Positions 43,557 to 53,165 of a DNA stretch of 64,000 nt are shown here, piece after piece (position 1 is the stretch's first letter; each line of letters begins with the position of its first letter). Below the pieces are notes generated by a model. It saw nothing but the letters and a program-made list of their open reading frames with translations. It searched no databases and was not told the DNA's origin. The translations under genes were made by a program, and so were the position numbers. Source of the stretch: Nocardiopsis eucommiae (GTDB taxonomy: Bacteria; Actinomycetota; Actinomycetes; Streptosporangiales; Streptosporangiaceae); contig CP074402.1 in assembly GCA_018388625.1 (NCBI GenBank), forward strand, positions 930,001 to 994,000. Direction: 5' to 3'.

Positions 43557-44639
43557 ATGGTTCGTCGTGTCATGACCCTTGTCGCCGCTCTCGTCCTGCT
43601 TGCCGGGCTCGGGTACGGCAGTCTCCACCTGCCCATGCCCTACCTCGTCGCGGCCCCGGGCGTCACTGTGGACACCCTGGGACAGCAGGAGGACGGAGCG
43701 CCCGTCATCGGTGTCGAGGGCGCCGAGAACTACGAGCACGACGGATCGCTGTCGATGGTGACCGTCCAGTACGCGGGCGGACCCGACCACCGGCTCAACC
43801 TCTTCACACTGGTGACCGCCTGGCTCTCACCGAGCCAGGCCGTCCTGCCGGAGGAACTGCTGTTCCCGGCCGGACGCTCCCAGGAGGAGGTCACCGAACG
43901 GCAGACCGTCCAGATGAACGACTCGCAGACCGACGCCACCGCCGCCGCCCTCAACCAGCTCAACATCGACTACGAGGCGATCCCGCTGGTCGCGGACACC
44001 GTCGCGGACATGCCCGCCGACGGCGTCGTCGAGCCCGGCGACCGCATCATCGAGGTGGACGGCGAGAAGGTACCCACCCACACCACCGGAGCCGACACCG
44101 AGGAACTCGTCGGCAGCTCCTACGTGGTCGAGCGGGTCGGTGACCGCGAGCCCGGCGAACCGGTCGCACTCGTCCTGGACCGCGACGGCGAGGAGGTCGA
44201 GGTCGACATGGACACCGTCGCCGGGGAGGAGGGCAACGCCGCCGTGGGCGTCCTCATCGCGGACGACATGGACTTCCCCGTCGACGTCTCCATCTCCGTG
44301 GGCGAGATCGGCGGACCCAGCGCGGGCATGATGTTCTCCCTGGGCATCATTGACCGCCTCAGCGAGGAGGGCGTCACCGGCGGCGCCAGGATCGCCGGTT
44401 CCGGCACCATCACCTCCGACGGCCAGGTCGGCGGGGTCAGCGGCATCCCGCAGAAGATGGTGAGCGCCAAGCGCGACGGCGCGGAGTACTTCTTCGTCGC
44501 CGCCGACAGCTGCTCCCAGATCTCCCAGTCCGCCGCCTACGGAGAGCTCGACGTCGTCCGTGTCGAGACCCTCACCGACGCCATGGACGCCCTGGAGGTC
44601 ATTCGCGGGGGAGAGGGCGAACTGCCGCGCTGCGAATAG
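43557..44639 (+). CDS. Membrane-anchored PDZ/Lon-like protease
   Basis: 360 residues. N-terminal signal-anchor (RVMTLVAALVLLAGLGYGSL), a PDZ domain around 130-220 (GDRIIEVDGEKV), and a Lon-type catalytic domain with Ser near 254 (GGPSAGMMFSLGI) and Lys near 300 (QKMVSAKRDGA). The active site faces outside. Substrates are unknown. It is the Rv3194c type, directly before the UPF0182 gene in mycobacteria (from memory); here one minus-strand gene lies between. Confidence 0.88.
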   Translation: MVRRVMTLVAALVLLAGLGYGSLHLPMPYLVAAPGVTVDTLGQQEDGAPVIGVEGAENYEHDGSLSMVTVQYAGGPDHRLNLFTLVTAWLSPSQAVLPEELLFPAGRSQEEVTERQTVQMNDSQTDATAAALNQLNIDYEAIPLVADTVADMPADGVVEPGDRIIEVDGEKVPTHTTGADTEELVGSSYVVERVGDREPGEPVALVLDRDGEEVEVDMDTVAGEEGNAAVGVLIADDMDFPVDVSISVGEIGGPSAGMMFSLGIIDRLSEEGVTGGARIAGSGTITSDGQVGGVSGIPQKMVSAKRDGAEYFFVAADSCSQISQSAAYGELDVVRVETLTDAMDALEVIRGGEGELPRCE

Positions 44640-44669
44640 TGGTGTTTCTTGGCACCTCCGCTTCGCTTC

Positions 44670-44789
44670 GGTGCGTGTTCGGGCGCCCTGAGAGCCAGGG
44701 ATTCTTCATCGTCGTCTGCGCCTGGCTCGTTCCTCGCTGGCGGCTTGACTCCTCTTGCAGAACCCTGGCGGCGCCCGAACGAAAGCACC
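44670..44789. repeat. Long imperfect inverted repeat
   Basis: GTTCGGGCGCC (44677-44687), GCCAGGG (44694-44700) and TTCT are matched in order by AGAACCCTGGC (44759-44769) and GGCGCCCGAAC (44770-44780), with outer GGTGC/GCACC. It forms a hairpin of about 120 bases with a six-base bulge. It fills most of the 310-base gap 44640-44949. Confidence 0.7.
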
Positions 44790-44903
44790 CCCTGGTGGTG
44801 ACGGGACTCGGGTGGGGCTCAGGGGCTGTGGCCGGGACCCAGGGCGGATCACACAGCTGGGGACGAGGTGTTCTCACACCCCTGTTGAGGGGCTGGACAT
44901 GAG

Positions 44904-44935
44904 AGGACCCCCGGGCCGTGTGGTCCGGGGGTCCT
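44904..44935 (-). terminator. Terminator before the PPA1309-like stop
   Basis: AGGACCCCCGG and CCGGGGGTCCT pair over a ten-base loop in the gap between convergent genes. Confidence 0.6.
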
Positions 44936-44949
44936 TCGTACGGGTGGGG

Positions 44950-45477
44950 TCAGCTCTCCTTCGTGGGGAGCTCCTCGTCCAGGTCGAGGGTGAGGGCGAG
45001 CGCGGAGGTCAGGGCCGGGATCAGGTCCGGACCGTTGAGCACCTCGGACTCGCTGTCGTGGCTGCGCATCCGCATGGCGCAGTGCCGCGAACCGTCCCGC
45101 AGCACGCCCGCGACCATGCGGATCTCCTCGGTCTCCTTGCCGGAGGCGGAGGGGTCCTCACCGGCGGCCAGGGTCTCGTCCGACCCCTTCACCACCAGGC
45201 GCTCCATGACCAGCGCGCACCCGGCCACGCCCTCGGGCCACAGGATGCGCCCCAGCGCCTCCTCCAACGGCACGTCCGGGGACAGCGCCTCCTGCTCGAC
45301 CGGGGTCAGCTCGTCCGGGTCGGCCGGGGAGGCGATCCCCAGCATGCTCGCCAGAGCGGGCTCCGCCGCCAGCAGCTCCGAGGTGGGGACCAGGGCGTAC
45401 AGGCCCAACGGGCGATCCCACCCCTGTTCGGCGGCGTGGCGTTCCAGGTCCATGACTGCTTCGCGAATGTTCGACAC
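44950..45477 (-). CDS. PPA1309-family protein
   Basis: 175 residues from GTG 45477 (VSNIREAVMDLERHAAEQGW). WDRPLGLYALVPTSELLA, ILWPEGVAGCALVMERLV and AMRMRSHDSESEVLNGPDL are characteristic of a conserved actinobacterial family of unknown function found beside UPF0182 and PDZ-Lon genes. It is divergent from the UPF0182 gene. Confidence 0.75.
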   Translation of the reverse strand: MSNIREAVMDLERHAAEQGWDRPLGLYALVPTSELLAAEPALASMLGIASPADPDELTPVEQEALSPDVPLEEALGRILWPEGVAGCALVMERLVVKGSDETLAAGEDPSASGKETEEIRMVAGVLRDGSRHCAMRMRSHDSESEVLNGPDLIPALTSALALTLDLDEELPTKES

Positions 45478-45695
45478 GTTTCCATGGTCCCCGATGTGGG
45501 AACCTCGCCGGGCCCGTTCGGCGGCAGTAGGGTCGCAAGGTGCCCTCCGGATGCGACTCCGATACACCAACGATGCAGCCTTGTCACCGGGTGGAGGGTG
45601 ATTTCGGGAACCTGACGGCCACCGATTAAGTTTTCAGTAATGAAGGCGCCACACGCGCAACCAACGCACCTACCAAGCCAGAACGAGGGGGAGGC

Positions 45696-48600
45696 GTGAG
45701 CTTCCGATCGCCCGGCGCACCACCTGCGCGTATGCCTCGCCGATCAAGGTTGCTCGCGCCAGTCGCGGCGACCGTGGTCGTCATCATCGCGGCGTTGATG
45801 TTCGCCGCGAACTTCTGGACCGACTACAAGTGGTTCAGCTCCATCGGCTACACCTCGGTCTTCCTGACCGAGCTGTGGACACGGGTCCTGCTCTTCGCCG
45901 TAGCGGCACTCGTGATGGCCGTCATCGTCGGCGCGAGCATCTTCTTCGCCTACCGGGCCCGGCCCGGTATCAGACCGATGAGTCTGGAACAGCAGGGCCT
46001 GGACCGCTACCGGCAGTCCATCGACCCGCACCGCAAGCTCTTCTTCTGGATCGCCGTCGGCGCCCTGGCGCTGCTGGCCGGCGCGGCCGCCAGCGGTGAC
46101 TGGCGCAGCTACCTCCAGTTCGTCAACGGTGTCGACTTCGGGGTGAACGACCCCGAGTTCGGCATGGACATCGCGTTCTTCGCGTTCACCTACCCGTTCC
46201 TGCGCATCCTGCTCGGCTACCTGTACGCGGCCGTCATCCTGGCGTTCATCGCCGCGGTGATCGTGCACTACCTGTACGGCGGGGTCCGCCTCCAGAACGA
46301 CTCCGGGCAGCGCGCCACCCCCGCCGCCCGCGTGCACCTGTCGGTGCTGCTGGGTCTGTTCGTGCTCCTGCGCGCGGGCTCCTACTGGCTGGACCGCTAC
46401 GGGCTGGTTTTCTCCGACCGGGGCTACACCTTCGGTGCCTCCTACACGGACGTGAACGCGGTCAAGACCGCCCTGACCATCCTCACCGTCATCTCGGTGA
46501 TCTGCGCGGTCCTGTTCTTCGCCAACATCGTCTTCAAGAACACGATGATCCCGGTGGCCTCCCTCGGGCTGCTGGTCCTCTCCGGCGTGGTCGTCGGCGT
46601 GGCCTACCCCGAGATCGTCCAGCGCTTCCAGGTCAGCCCGAACGAGCAGCGCCTGGAGAGCCCGTACATCGAGCGCAACATCGAGAGCACGCGCGAGGCG
46701 TACGGGATCGCGAACGCCGAGGTGGAGACCTACGACGCCACCACGGAGCTCACGCCGCAGGAGCTGGCGGCCGAGGCCGACACCATCCCCAGCGTGCGAC
46801 TGGCCGACCCGGCCGTGGTCTCGCAGACCTTCCAGCAGATGCAGCAGGTCCGAGGTTTCTACCAGTTCCCGGACGTGCTGGAGGTCGACCGCTACCCGGA
46901 CGCCGACGGCAACCTGATCGACACGATCGTCGCGGTTCGTGAACTCGACGGTCCGCCCGCCGACCAGGACAACTGGCTCAACCGGCACCTGATCTACACC
47001 CACGGCTTCGGCATGGTCGCCGCCGCTGGCAACCTGATCGACGACGAGGGCCGCCCGGTCTTCACCGAGTACAACATCCCGCCGCGCGGTGAGCTGAGCG
47101 AGGTCGCGGGCGAGTACGAGCCGAGGATCTACTACGGCCGCGAGGGCGCCGACTACGTCATCGTCCAGGCGGAGGAGGAGTACGACTACCCGGTCGACCC
47201 CGCCGCCGACGAGCCCGACGTCCCCACCCTGGAGGACGCGGTCGACGCCAGCCCGAGCCCGGACGAGGCGCGCGCGCCCTCCGATGGCCAGGAGGGCGGC
47301 GAGGAGGCCCCGGCTGAGGACGCCGAGGCCACCGAGGAGGGCGCCGAGGAGGACCCCGCTGGGGGTTCGCAGGCCTACAACCGTTACGACGGTGACGGCG
47401 GCGTCCCGCTGAACAACTTCTTCGACCGCATCCTGTACGCGATCAAGTACCAGGAAACGAGCATCCTGCTCAACAGCGCCATCACCAGCGACTCGCGCAT
47501 CCTCTACGAGCGCGACCCGCTGGACCGCGTGGAGAAGGTCGCGCCCTTCCTCACCGTCGACAGCCGCCCCTACCCGGCGGTGGTCGACGGCAAGGTTGTG
47601 TGGATCGTGGACGGGTACACCACCTCGGACGGCTACCCGTACGCCAACCGGGTCGACTTCACCCAGGCGGTGACCGACACCTTCACCGACGGTTCGGCGC
47701 AGCAGGTCGGCGCGCTGCCCGGCAACGAGGTCAACTACATCCGGAACTCGGTGAAGGCCACCGTCGACGCCTACGACGGCAGCGTCACCCTGTACGGCTG
47801 GGACGAGGAGGACCCCGTCCTGAAGACCTGGGAGGGCGCCTTCCCAGGCACCGTGGTGGACAGGGACGAGATGAGCGACGAGCTCATCCAGCACCTGCGC
47901 TACCCGGACGACCTGTTCAAGGTGCAGCGCGAGATCATGCGCGAGTACCACGTGACGGACGCGGCGTCCTACTACGGTGGTCAGGACTTCTGGTCGGTTC
48001 CCAACGACCCGACCCGGGAGGGCGAGGTCTCCGAGCCGCCCTACCGCCAGACCATCAACTTCCCCGGTTCCGACGAGCCCAGCTTCTCGCTGACCACCAC
48101 GTTCGTTCCGAACAACCGTGAGAACCTGGCCGCGTTCATGGCCGTGGACAGCAACCCGGCGTCGGACGAGTACGGCAAGCTCAAGCTGCTGGAACTGCCC
48201 CGGAGCACGGTGATCTTCGGTCCAGGCCAGGTGCAGAACGCGTTCGACTCGGACGCCGACGTGCGTGAGGTCCTGCTCCCGCTGGAGCAGTCCAACGCCG
48301 AGGTGACCCGGGGCAACCTGCTGACCCTGCCGTTCGCCGGCGGTCTGCTCTACGTGGAGCCCCTCTACGTGCAGGCCGGTGGCGGCGGAGCGGCGTCCTT
48401 CCCGCTGCTCCAGCAGGTCATGGTCGGCTTCGGTGAGGAAGTCGCCATCGGCAGCAACCTCCAGGACGCCCTGAACAACCTGTTCGAGGGCGGCGAGGGT
48501 CCGCTGCCCGACCCGGACGCGGAGGCGGGCACCCCCGAGGAGGAGACCTCGGAGGGCGGCTCGGGCGGAGGCGACCCGAGTGACCTCACCGAGGCCCTCA

Positions 48601-48704
48601 ACGAGGCCGTCGAGGCCTGGGAGGAGGCCCAGGAGTCGAACGACGAGGCCAACGAGCGCCTGCGTGAGGCTCTTGAGGCCCTGGAGGAGGCCGCGGGCGA
48701 CTAG
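45696..48704 (+). CDS. UPF0182 family membrane protein
   Basis: 1002 residues from GTG 45696. About seven transmembrane helices in the first 320 residues (first: LLAPVAATVVVIIAALMF), then a large extracytoplasmic region with an acidic, low-complexity insertion near 510-560 and an acidic, probably coiled C-terminus (EEAQESNDEANERLREALEA). Function unknown; the family is conserved across actinobacteria. The upstream AT-rich stretch (TTAAGTTTTCAGTAATGA) probably holds the promoter. Confidence 0.9.
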   Translation: MSFRSPGAPPARMPRRSRLLAPVAATVVVIIAALMFAANFWTDYKWFSSIGYTSVFLTELWTRVLLFAVAALVMAVIVGASIFFAYRARPGIRPMSLEQQGLDRYRQSIDPHRKLFFWIAVGALALLAGAAASGDWRSYLQFVNGVDFGVNDPEFGMDIAFFAFTYPFLRILLGYLYAAVILAFIAAVIVHYLYGGVRLQNDSGQRATPAARVHLSVLLGLFVLLRAGSYWLDRYGLVFSDRGYTFGASYTDVNAVKTALTILTVISVICAVLFFANIVFKNTMIPVASLGLLVLSGVVVGVAYPEIVQRFQVSPNEQRLESPYIERNIESTREAYGIANAEVETYDATTELTPQELAAEADTIPSVRLADPAVVSQTFQQMQQVRGFYQFPDVLEVDRYPDADGNLIDTIVAVRELDGPPADQDNWLNRHLIYTHGFGMVAAAGNLIDDEGRPVFTEYNIPPRGELSEVAGEYEPRIYYGREGADYVIVQAEEEYDYPVDPAADEPDVPTLEDAVDASPSPDEARAPSDGQEGGEEAPAEDAEATEEGAEEDPAGGSQAYNRYDGDGGVPLNNFFDRILYAIKYQETSILLNSAITSDSRILYERDPLDRVEKVAPFLTVDSRPYPAVVDGKVVWIVDGYTTSDGYPYANRVDFTQAVTDTFTDGSAQQVGALPGNEVNYIRNSVKATVDAYDGSVTLYGWDEEDPVLKTWEGAFPGTVVDRDEMSDELIQHLRYPDDLFKVQREIMREYHVTDAASYYGGQDFWSVPNDPTREGEVSEPPYRQTINFPGSDEPSFSLTTTFVPNNRENLAAFMAVDSNPASDEYGKLKLLELPRSTVIFGPGQVQNAFDSDADVREVLLPLEQSNAEVTRGNLLTLPFAGGLLYVEPLYVQAGGGGAASFPLLQQVMVGFGEEVAIGSNLQDALNNLFEGGEGPLPDPDAEAGTPEEETSEGGSGGGDPSDLTEALNEAVEAWEEAQESNDEANERLREALEALEEAAGD

Positions 48705-48739
48705 TCCGTAGCCGCCGGCTCCCAGGGGCGCCGCGTACG

Positions 48740-48770
48740 ACGGGGCGGGACCTTCCGGGTCCCGCCCCGT
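48740..48770 (+). terminator. Terminator after the UPF0182 gene
   Basis: ACGGGGCGGGACC (48740-48752) pairs with GGTCCCGCCCCGT (48758-48770), followed by TCGCGTT. Confidence 0.75.
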
Positions 48771-48836
48771 TCGCGTTGCCGCTCCCGTGTCGGAGCCCGG
48801 GAGGCGGGGCGGTTGAAGGCCCGCGCGCAGGTCGAT

Positions 48837-48865
48837 TTGGCTTTGTCGCCGGGGCGCGCTAATCT
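48837..48865 (+). promoter_or_regulatory. Promoter of the first initiator tRNA gene
   Basis: -35 TTGGCT (48837-48842) and -10 TAATCT (48860-48865) with a 17-base spacer. Confidence 0.65.
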
Positions 48866-48878
48866 GAAGACACAACGA

Positions 48879-48955
48879 CGCGGGGTGGAGCAGTTCGGTA
48901 GCTCGCTGGGCTCATAACCCAGAGGTCGCAGGTTCAAATCCTGTCCCCGCTACCA
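48879..48955 (+). tRNA. Initiator tRNA-Met (CAT), copy 1
   Basis: 77 bases including an encoded CCA. The unpaired C1, three G-C pairs next to the anticodon loop (GGG/CCC) and anticodon CAT in CTCATAA mark the initiator tRNA. A GNRA-loop terminator follows. Confidence 0.97.
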
Positions 48956-48959
48956 AGAT

Positions 48960-48985
48960 CGGACCCGGGAGAAATCCCGGGTCCG
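48960..48985 (+). terminator. Terminator of tRNA copy 1
   Basis: CGGACCCGGGA and TCCCGGGTCCG pair around a GAAA tetraloop, then GTGCTTTC. Confidence 0.8.
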
Positions 48986-49186
48986 GTGCTTTCTCGGACT
49001 TCTGTTTCGACGGTTGATTCGGGAGGCGCATATTGGCGGCTCTTTCGGCCCCATGTGCGTGCGCGGCGAGAATGCCGGTGCGGACCGTGAGGAAAGCCTG
49101 GTAGAGTAGCCAACAGGGCCGGTCGGGAAGCTGACCGGACCAACGGGTGGATCTCCGGATCGGGTTCAGTTTCACGAAGAGCCGAT

Positions 49187-49215
49187 TTGCCACCTGGGGC
49201 CAAGGGCCCTAAAAT
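49187..49215 (+). promoter_or_regulatory. Promoter of the second initiator tRNA gene
   Basis: -35 TTGCCA (49187-49192) and -10 TAAAAT (49210-49215) with a 17-base spacer. Confidence 0.7.
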
Positions 49216-49229
49216 AGGGATCACAACGA

Positions 49230-49306
49230 CGCGGGGTGGAGCAGTTCGGTAGCTCGCTGGGCTCATAACCCAGAGGTCGCAGGTTCAAATCCTGTCCCCG
49301 CTACCA
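49230..49306 (+). tRNA. Initiator tRNA-Met (CAT), copy 2
   Basis: Identical to copy 1, 351 bases further on, with the same CACAACGA just upstream but its own promoter and terminator. The 274 bases between the copies hold no gene I can support. Confidence 0.97.
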
Positions 49307-49310
49307 AGAG

Positions 49311-49344
49311 GAAGCGCCGGGTGGAGAAATCCACCCGGCGCTTC
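49311..49344 (+). terminator. Terminator of tRNA copy 2
   Basis: Perfect 15-base arms (49311-49325 and 49330-49344) around a GAAA tetraloop, followed by TTCGTG. Confidence 0.85.
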
Positions 49345-49416
49345 TTCGTGTTCCCGCCCCACGGTGAAATGAGCCGACCCCGGTGCCGCCGTTCCCGTGC
49401 GGCACCGGGGTCCGGT

Positions 49417-50136
49417 TCAGCGGGTGCGGCCCTCCACCAGTTCCACCACGCGGTCCGCGCTCTCCGCGACCTTGGGGTCGTGGGTGACCACGACCACGGC
49501 GGCGTCGCGCACCCGGGCCTGGTCGATCAGCTGGTCCATGATCATGGTGCTGCTGGCAGCGTCCAGGGCGCCCGTGGGCTCGTCCGCGAGGATCAGCGCG
49601 GGTTCCCGGCTCAACGCCCGTGCCAGGGCCACACGCTGCTGCTCACCGCCGGACAGCTGGTGCGGCTGGGAGTGGAGGCGGTGCCCCAGCCCCACCGACT
49701 CCAGCAGCTCCTTCGCGCGGCTGCGGCGGCTCAGCACCGGAACCCCGCCGAGCACCATGGGGACACCCACGTTGGCCAGGGCCGAGCGCCGCTCCAACAG
49801 GTGGAACTGCTGAAACACGAACCCGATCCCGTCCCCGCGCAGCCGCGACGTCCGGCCCTCGCGCAGGGGCGTGGTCTCCACACCGTCGAACACGTAGGAA
49901 CCGGTGCTCGGCTTGTCGAGCAGGCCCAGGACGTTCAGCAGGGTCGACTTGCCCGACCCCGACTGGCCCACGATGGCCACGACCTCGCCCCGGGCGACGT
50001 CGAAGGTGCAGTCGTGCAGCACGTCGATCCGGGTTCCCGACACCGTGAAGTGCCTGGTCAGGTTCTTCACCTGGAGGAGCGGGGGACCGGGTCGGCGCGG
50101 GGCCACGACCGACGGACAGGGAGCGTCGGCGGTCAT
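49417..50136 (-). CDS. ABC transporter ATPase, MacB/LolD type
   Basis: 239 residues. Walker A GQSGSGKST (57-65), signature LSGGEQQR (161-168), Walker B LILADEPTG (181-189). Subunit size and the FVFQQFHLLERRSALANV segment are typical of ATPases that power FtsX-fold permeases. It is the last gene of a three-gene minus-strand operon with an adaptor and a permease, and directly abuts the adaptor stop. Confidence 0.9.
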   Translation of the reverse strand: MTADAPCPSVVAPRRPGPPLLQVKNLTRHFTVSGTRIDVLHDCTFDVARGEVVAIVGQSGSGKSTLLNVLGLLDKPSTGSYVFDGVETTPLREGRTSRLRGDGIGFVFQQFHLLERRSALANVGVPMVLGGVPVLSRRSRAKELLESVGLGHRLHSQPHQLSGGEQQRVALARALSREPALILADEPTGALDAASSTMIMDQLIDQARVRDAAVVVVTHDPKVAESADRVVELVEGRTR

Positions 50137-51161
50137 CTAGCCACCCATCCCGTAGAACTCCTCGTCGAAGTCCTCCTCGGACTCCGCCCCGGGAACGTCG
50201 AAGCGCGGGTCCAGCGGGACCGGGTCCATGATGGTGTCTCCCACCTCCAGGCCATCGGTGACCTCGACGAACTGGCCGTCGGACAGGCCCAGGGTGACCT
50301 CGCGGGGCTCCTCGGAACCGTCCTCGGCCACCACGAGGACCTCGCCCTCCTCGGAGGTGCCGCGCACGGCGGTCACCGGGATGGCCACGACGTCCTCGGC
50401 CTCGCCGGTGCTCACCGACATCTGTCCCTGGACGCCGTCGAACACCTGGAGGTCGGAGGGGACTCGGCAGGACAGCTCGGCACCGCCCCCGGCGCCCTCG
50501 GACTCATCGGAGAACTCGTCCTCCGCGGGCTCCTCGGCGGCGCCTCCCTCGGCCGAACCAAGGGAGAGGAACGAGCACTCCGAGGCGGGCGGACCCTTGT
50601 CGATCTTCAGCATGATGTCGTCGGGGTCCTCGTAGAGCCGGTACAGGTCGTTCGCGGGGACCGTGGCCACCGCGCGGAACTGCTCCGGGGCGACGGTCGC
50701 CACGGTCGCGCCGGGCTCCAGGACGTCACCGACCTGCACGTCACCCATGCCCCTGATCGTCCCCGCGGTGGGTGCGTACAGGGAGACCTCGGTGAACGCC
50801 GCGGCCCCCTCACCCTCCTCGTCCGCCCCCGCGGTGGTCTCGGCGGGCACCTTCACGTTGACGATCGGGGCGCCGTTCTCCACCGTGTCGCCGTTGTTCA
50901 GCCACAGGTGGGTGACGGTGCCCCCTTGGGGGCCTTGAGCGCCCTGCCCGGCTCCGGACGCACCGTGGCGTCGAGCACCAGCAGGGAGCTGACCGTGCCC
51001 AGCTCGACCTCGATCGGGGCGCCGCCGACGTCCACCGCCGCCTCACCGAGGAACTCGTCCTCGTCCGCCCCACCGCCGAAGCTGGACAGCAGGAGGTAGC
51101 CCGAGCCGAGCAGCCCCAGGACCAGGGTGACGGCCGCGCCGATGATGATCCACTTCTTCAC
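50137..51161 (-). CDS. Membrane-fusion/HlyD-like adaptor of the ABC exporter (frameshifted)
   Basis: About 341 residues. N-terminal membrane anchor KKWIIIGAAVTLVLGLLG, a biotinyl-lipoyl-like split (ALKAPKGG...TVENGAPIVNV, and LYAPTAGTIRGM), then beta-barrel and membrane-proximal domains (GQMSVSTGEAEDVVAIPV). The break lies in the C run 50921-50925; one added base joins the halves. The tail is acidic. In Gram-positives such adaptors work with MacB-like transporters to export peptides or drugs. Confidence 0.82.
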
Positions 51162-51170
51162 TTGTGTCTC

Positions 51171-52405
51171 CTATTCCCGCAGCCCGGCGACGACGGACGC
51201 GCGCAGCGCCCGGATCGCGGGGATGATCCCGGCCAAGAGCCCGACGACGGCCGCGCTGCCCAGTCCCACCAGGGCGGCGGAGGGCGGAACGGTCATGCTG
51301 ATGTCGGGTGGCAGCCACATGAGGTTTCCGATGACCACCGAGGCCACGGCGACGAGCAACCAGGACAGCGCGAGGGCGATCAGACCGGCGACCACCGCGA
51401 CCACCACCGCCTCCATCACCACGGCCACGAACAGGGTGAACCGGCTCGCGCCGAGCGCCCGGTAGGTGGCCAGTTCCCGGCGTCGTTCCCGGACCGTGAC
51501 GAGCCCGACGTTGAGGACGCCGAGCAGACCCGTGGACAGGGTGATCACCGCGACACCGATCAGCCCGAGCGAGAGGTAGCCGATGAGCTCGTCGGTCATC
51601 TCGGAGTTGTCGGCGCGGTAGGCCATCAGGCTGTCCCTGCTGTCGACCCCCAGCGCCAGCTGGCCGAGGCGAGGCGGTCGGTGAACTCCTCACCGAAGTC
51701 CATCTCCTCGGCGGCGGAGTCGGAGGGGTCGATCCGCGCCAGGTAGGTGACCTGTGAGGCCGTCGGCTTCTCGGGGGACCAGGCGGGGCCGAAGAGGATC
51801 TCCCCGGTGGCGGGCGCGTTCAGCAGATAGGCGCTGTACCAGCCCCGTTCGTAGACGGAACTCTGGGTCACACCGACGATCCGCACGTCCGACCAGCGGC
51901 CGTCGCCGAGCTGCACGTCGGCGAAGTCGCCCAGTTCGTCCGCGAGGGCCTCGTTGACCACCAGTACCGGTGCGCGCGACTCCAGGTCGGCCTCGGTGAA
52001 CCACCGGCCCTGGGTCAGGTTGATCCGGCGGATGTCCCCGAGGGCGACGTCCACACCGATGATGTCGACCTCCCGGAAGACCTGGTCGCCCTGGCGCAGC
52101 GGAGGCGGTGACTCGGACCGGTTGTGGACCGAGACCTCCAGCCCGCCCGCACGTCCGAGGTCCTCCTCGAACGCGTCGAGGTCGGTGACCTTGTCGAAGA
52201 CGGTGACCTCCATGGTCGCCGCCCGACCGGCGTTGGCCTCGCCGAACGCAGTGGCGTAGCGCTGGCCCAGTTCACCGGCGGTGACCACCATGATCAGGGC
52301 ACCGACACCGACGACGATGCCCGCGCAGGACAGGATGGTGCGGGCCACGTTGGCTCGGGAACCGGCGAAGGCCAGCACGATCCCAGCTGTGAGGGAACGC
52401 AGCAT
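51171..52405 (-). CDS. ABC transporter permease, MacB/FtsX type (frameshifted)
   Basis: About 411 residues. First transmembrane helix near 5-30, a large extracytoplasmic MacB-type domain, then three helices in the C-terminal half (YLSLGLIGVAVITLSTGLLG, then VVMEAVVVAVVAGLIALALS, then VGLGSAAVVGLLAGIIPAIR). ERRRELATYRALGAS is the coupling-helix signature for the ATPase. The frame breaks near 51660-51665. First gene of the exporter operon. Confidence 0.85.
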
Positions 52406-52580
52406 GGAGCCCCTTCCCGTGTGTCTGTGGAGCCCGGCGCGGCGAGGGGCGGCGCCGGGTCGCCCCGCGTCGCGCGGGGTTTCACCAGACCCATCGCCAA
52501 CGCGCGGGGTTTCGGTTCAGCCCGGGAGGAACATTCTCTTGGCCGTTCTCGGACACACGGGGTCACGACACGGGCCGGGC

Positions 52581-53117
52581 CTACTCGACCTCGAAGCCGT
52601 CGCAGGTGATGGGGGCTCCGGTGCCGGCGTCCGACCACACCACCGTGTACACACCGGTGGTGAGCTCCTCGGCTCCGTCGAAGGCGTCCGGGTAGTCCAG
52701 GCGGGCCCAGCCGCCGTCGGACGTGCCGGCCTCCGCGGTGGAGTTCTCCCCTGACGGGCCGGTCACCGTGGCGGCCACCTGGCCGGAGTGTGCGCCCTCC
52801 GCGTCGGAGAGGCCCAGTTCCACCGGATCCTCGTCCTGGACGGCCTCGCGCGGGGCCTCACTGCGCCAGCCGCCGGGGAGCCCGGGGTCCACGGCGGGGG
52901 AACACGCGTAGCGGGCGGGGTCGAACAGGGTGTCGGGCACACCGAGCCCGAGCGGGCCCGAGGCGGCGGCGTCGCGCACCGTGTCCGCGATCATCTCGCT
53001 GAGCTGCTGCGGGGTGTGGCCGTGGCCCTGGCCGCACCCGGTGGACAGGAGGAGGGCCGCCCCGCACAGCGCGACCGCGCGGAGTCGATGGGTTGTCGTG
53101 GTCAGCACACAGCGCAC
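52581..53117 (-). CDS. Putative secreted lipoprotein
   Basis: 178 residues. Signal-like N-terminus (RAVALCGAALLLSTGC) with a Cys that could be lipidated, although the -3 Ser is atypical for a lipobox. The mature part is acidic with three further cysteines and no recognised domain. Confidence 0.6.
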   Translation of the reverse strand: MRCVLTTTTHRLRAVALCGAALLLSTGCGQGHGHTPQQLSEMIADTVRDAAASGPLGLGVPDTLFDPARYACSPAVDPGLPGGWRSEAPREAVQDEDPVELGLSDAEGAHSGQVAATVTGPSGENSTAEAGTSDGGWARLDYPDAFDGAEELTTGVYTVVWSDAGTGAPITCDGFEVE

Positions 53118-53165
53118 GCTACTACTGAAAGTAATCGCGCGGGTGCTTTTCGTGGTTGCCGGTGG

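Noticed and set aside
45744..48875. Giant minus-strand frame opposite UPF0182
   Set aside because: Shadow frame made by GC-rich codons; the plus-strand protein is clearly conserved.
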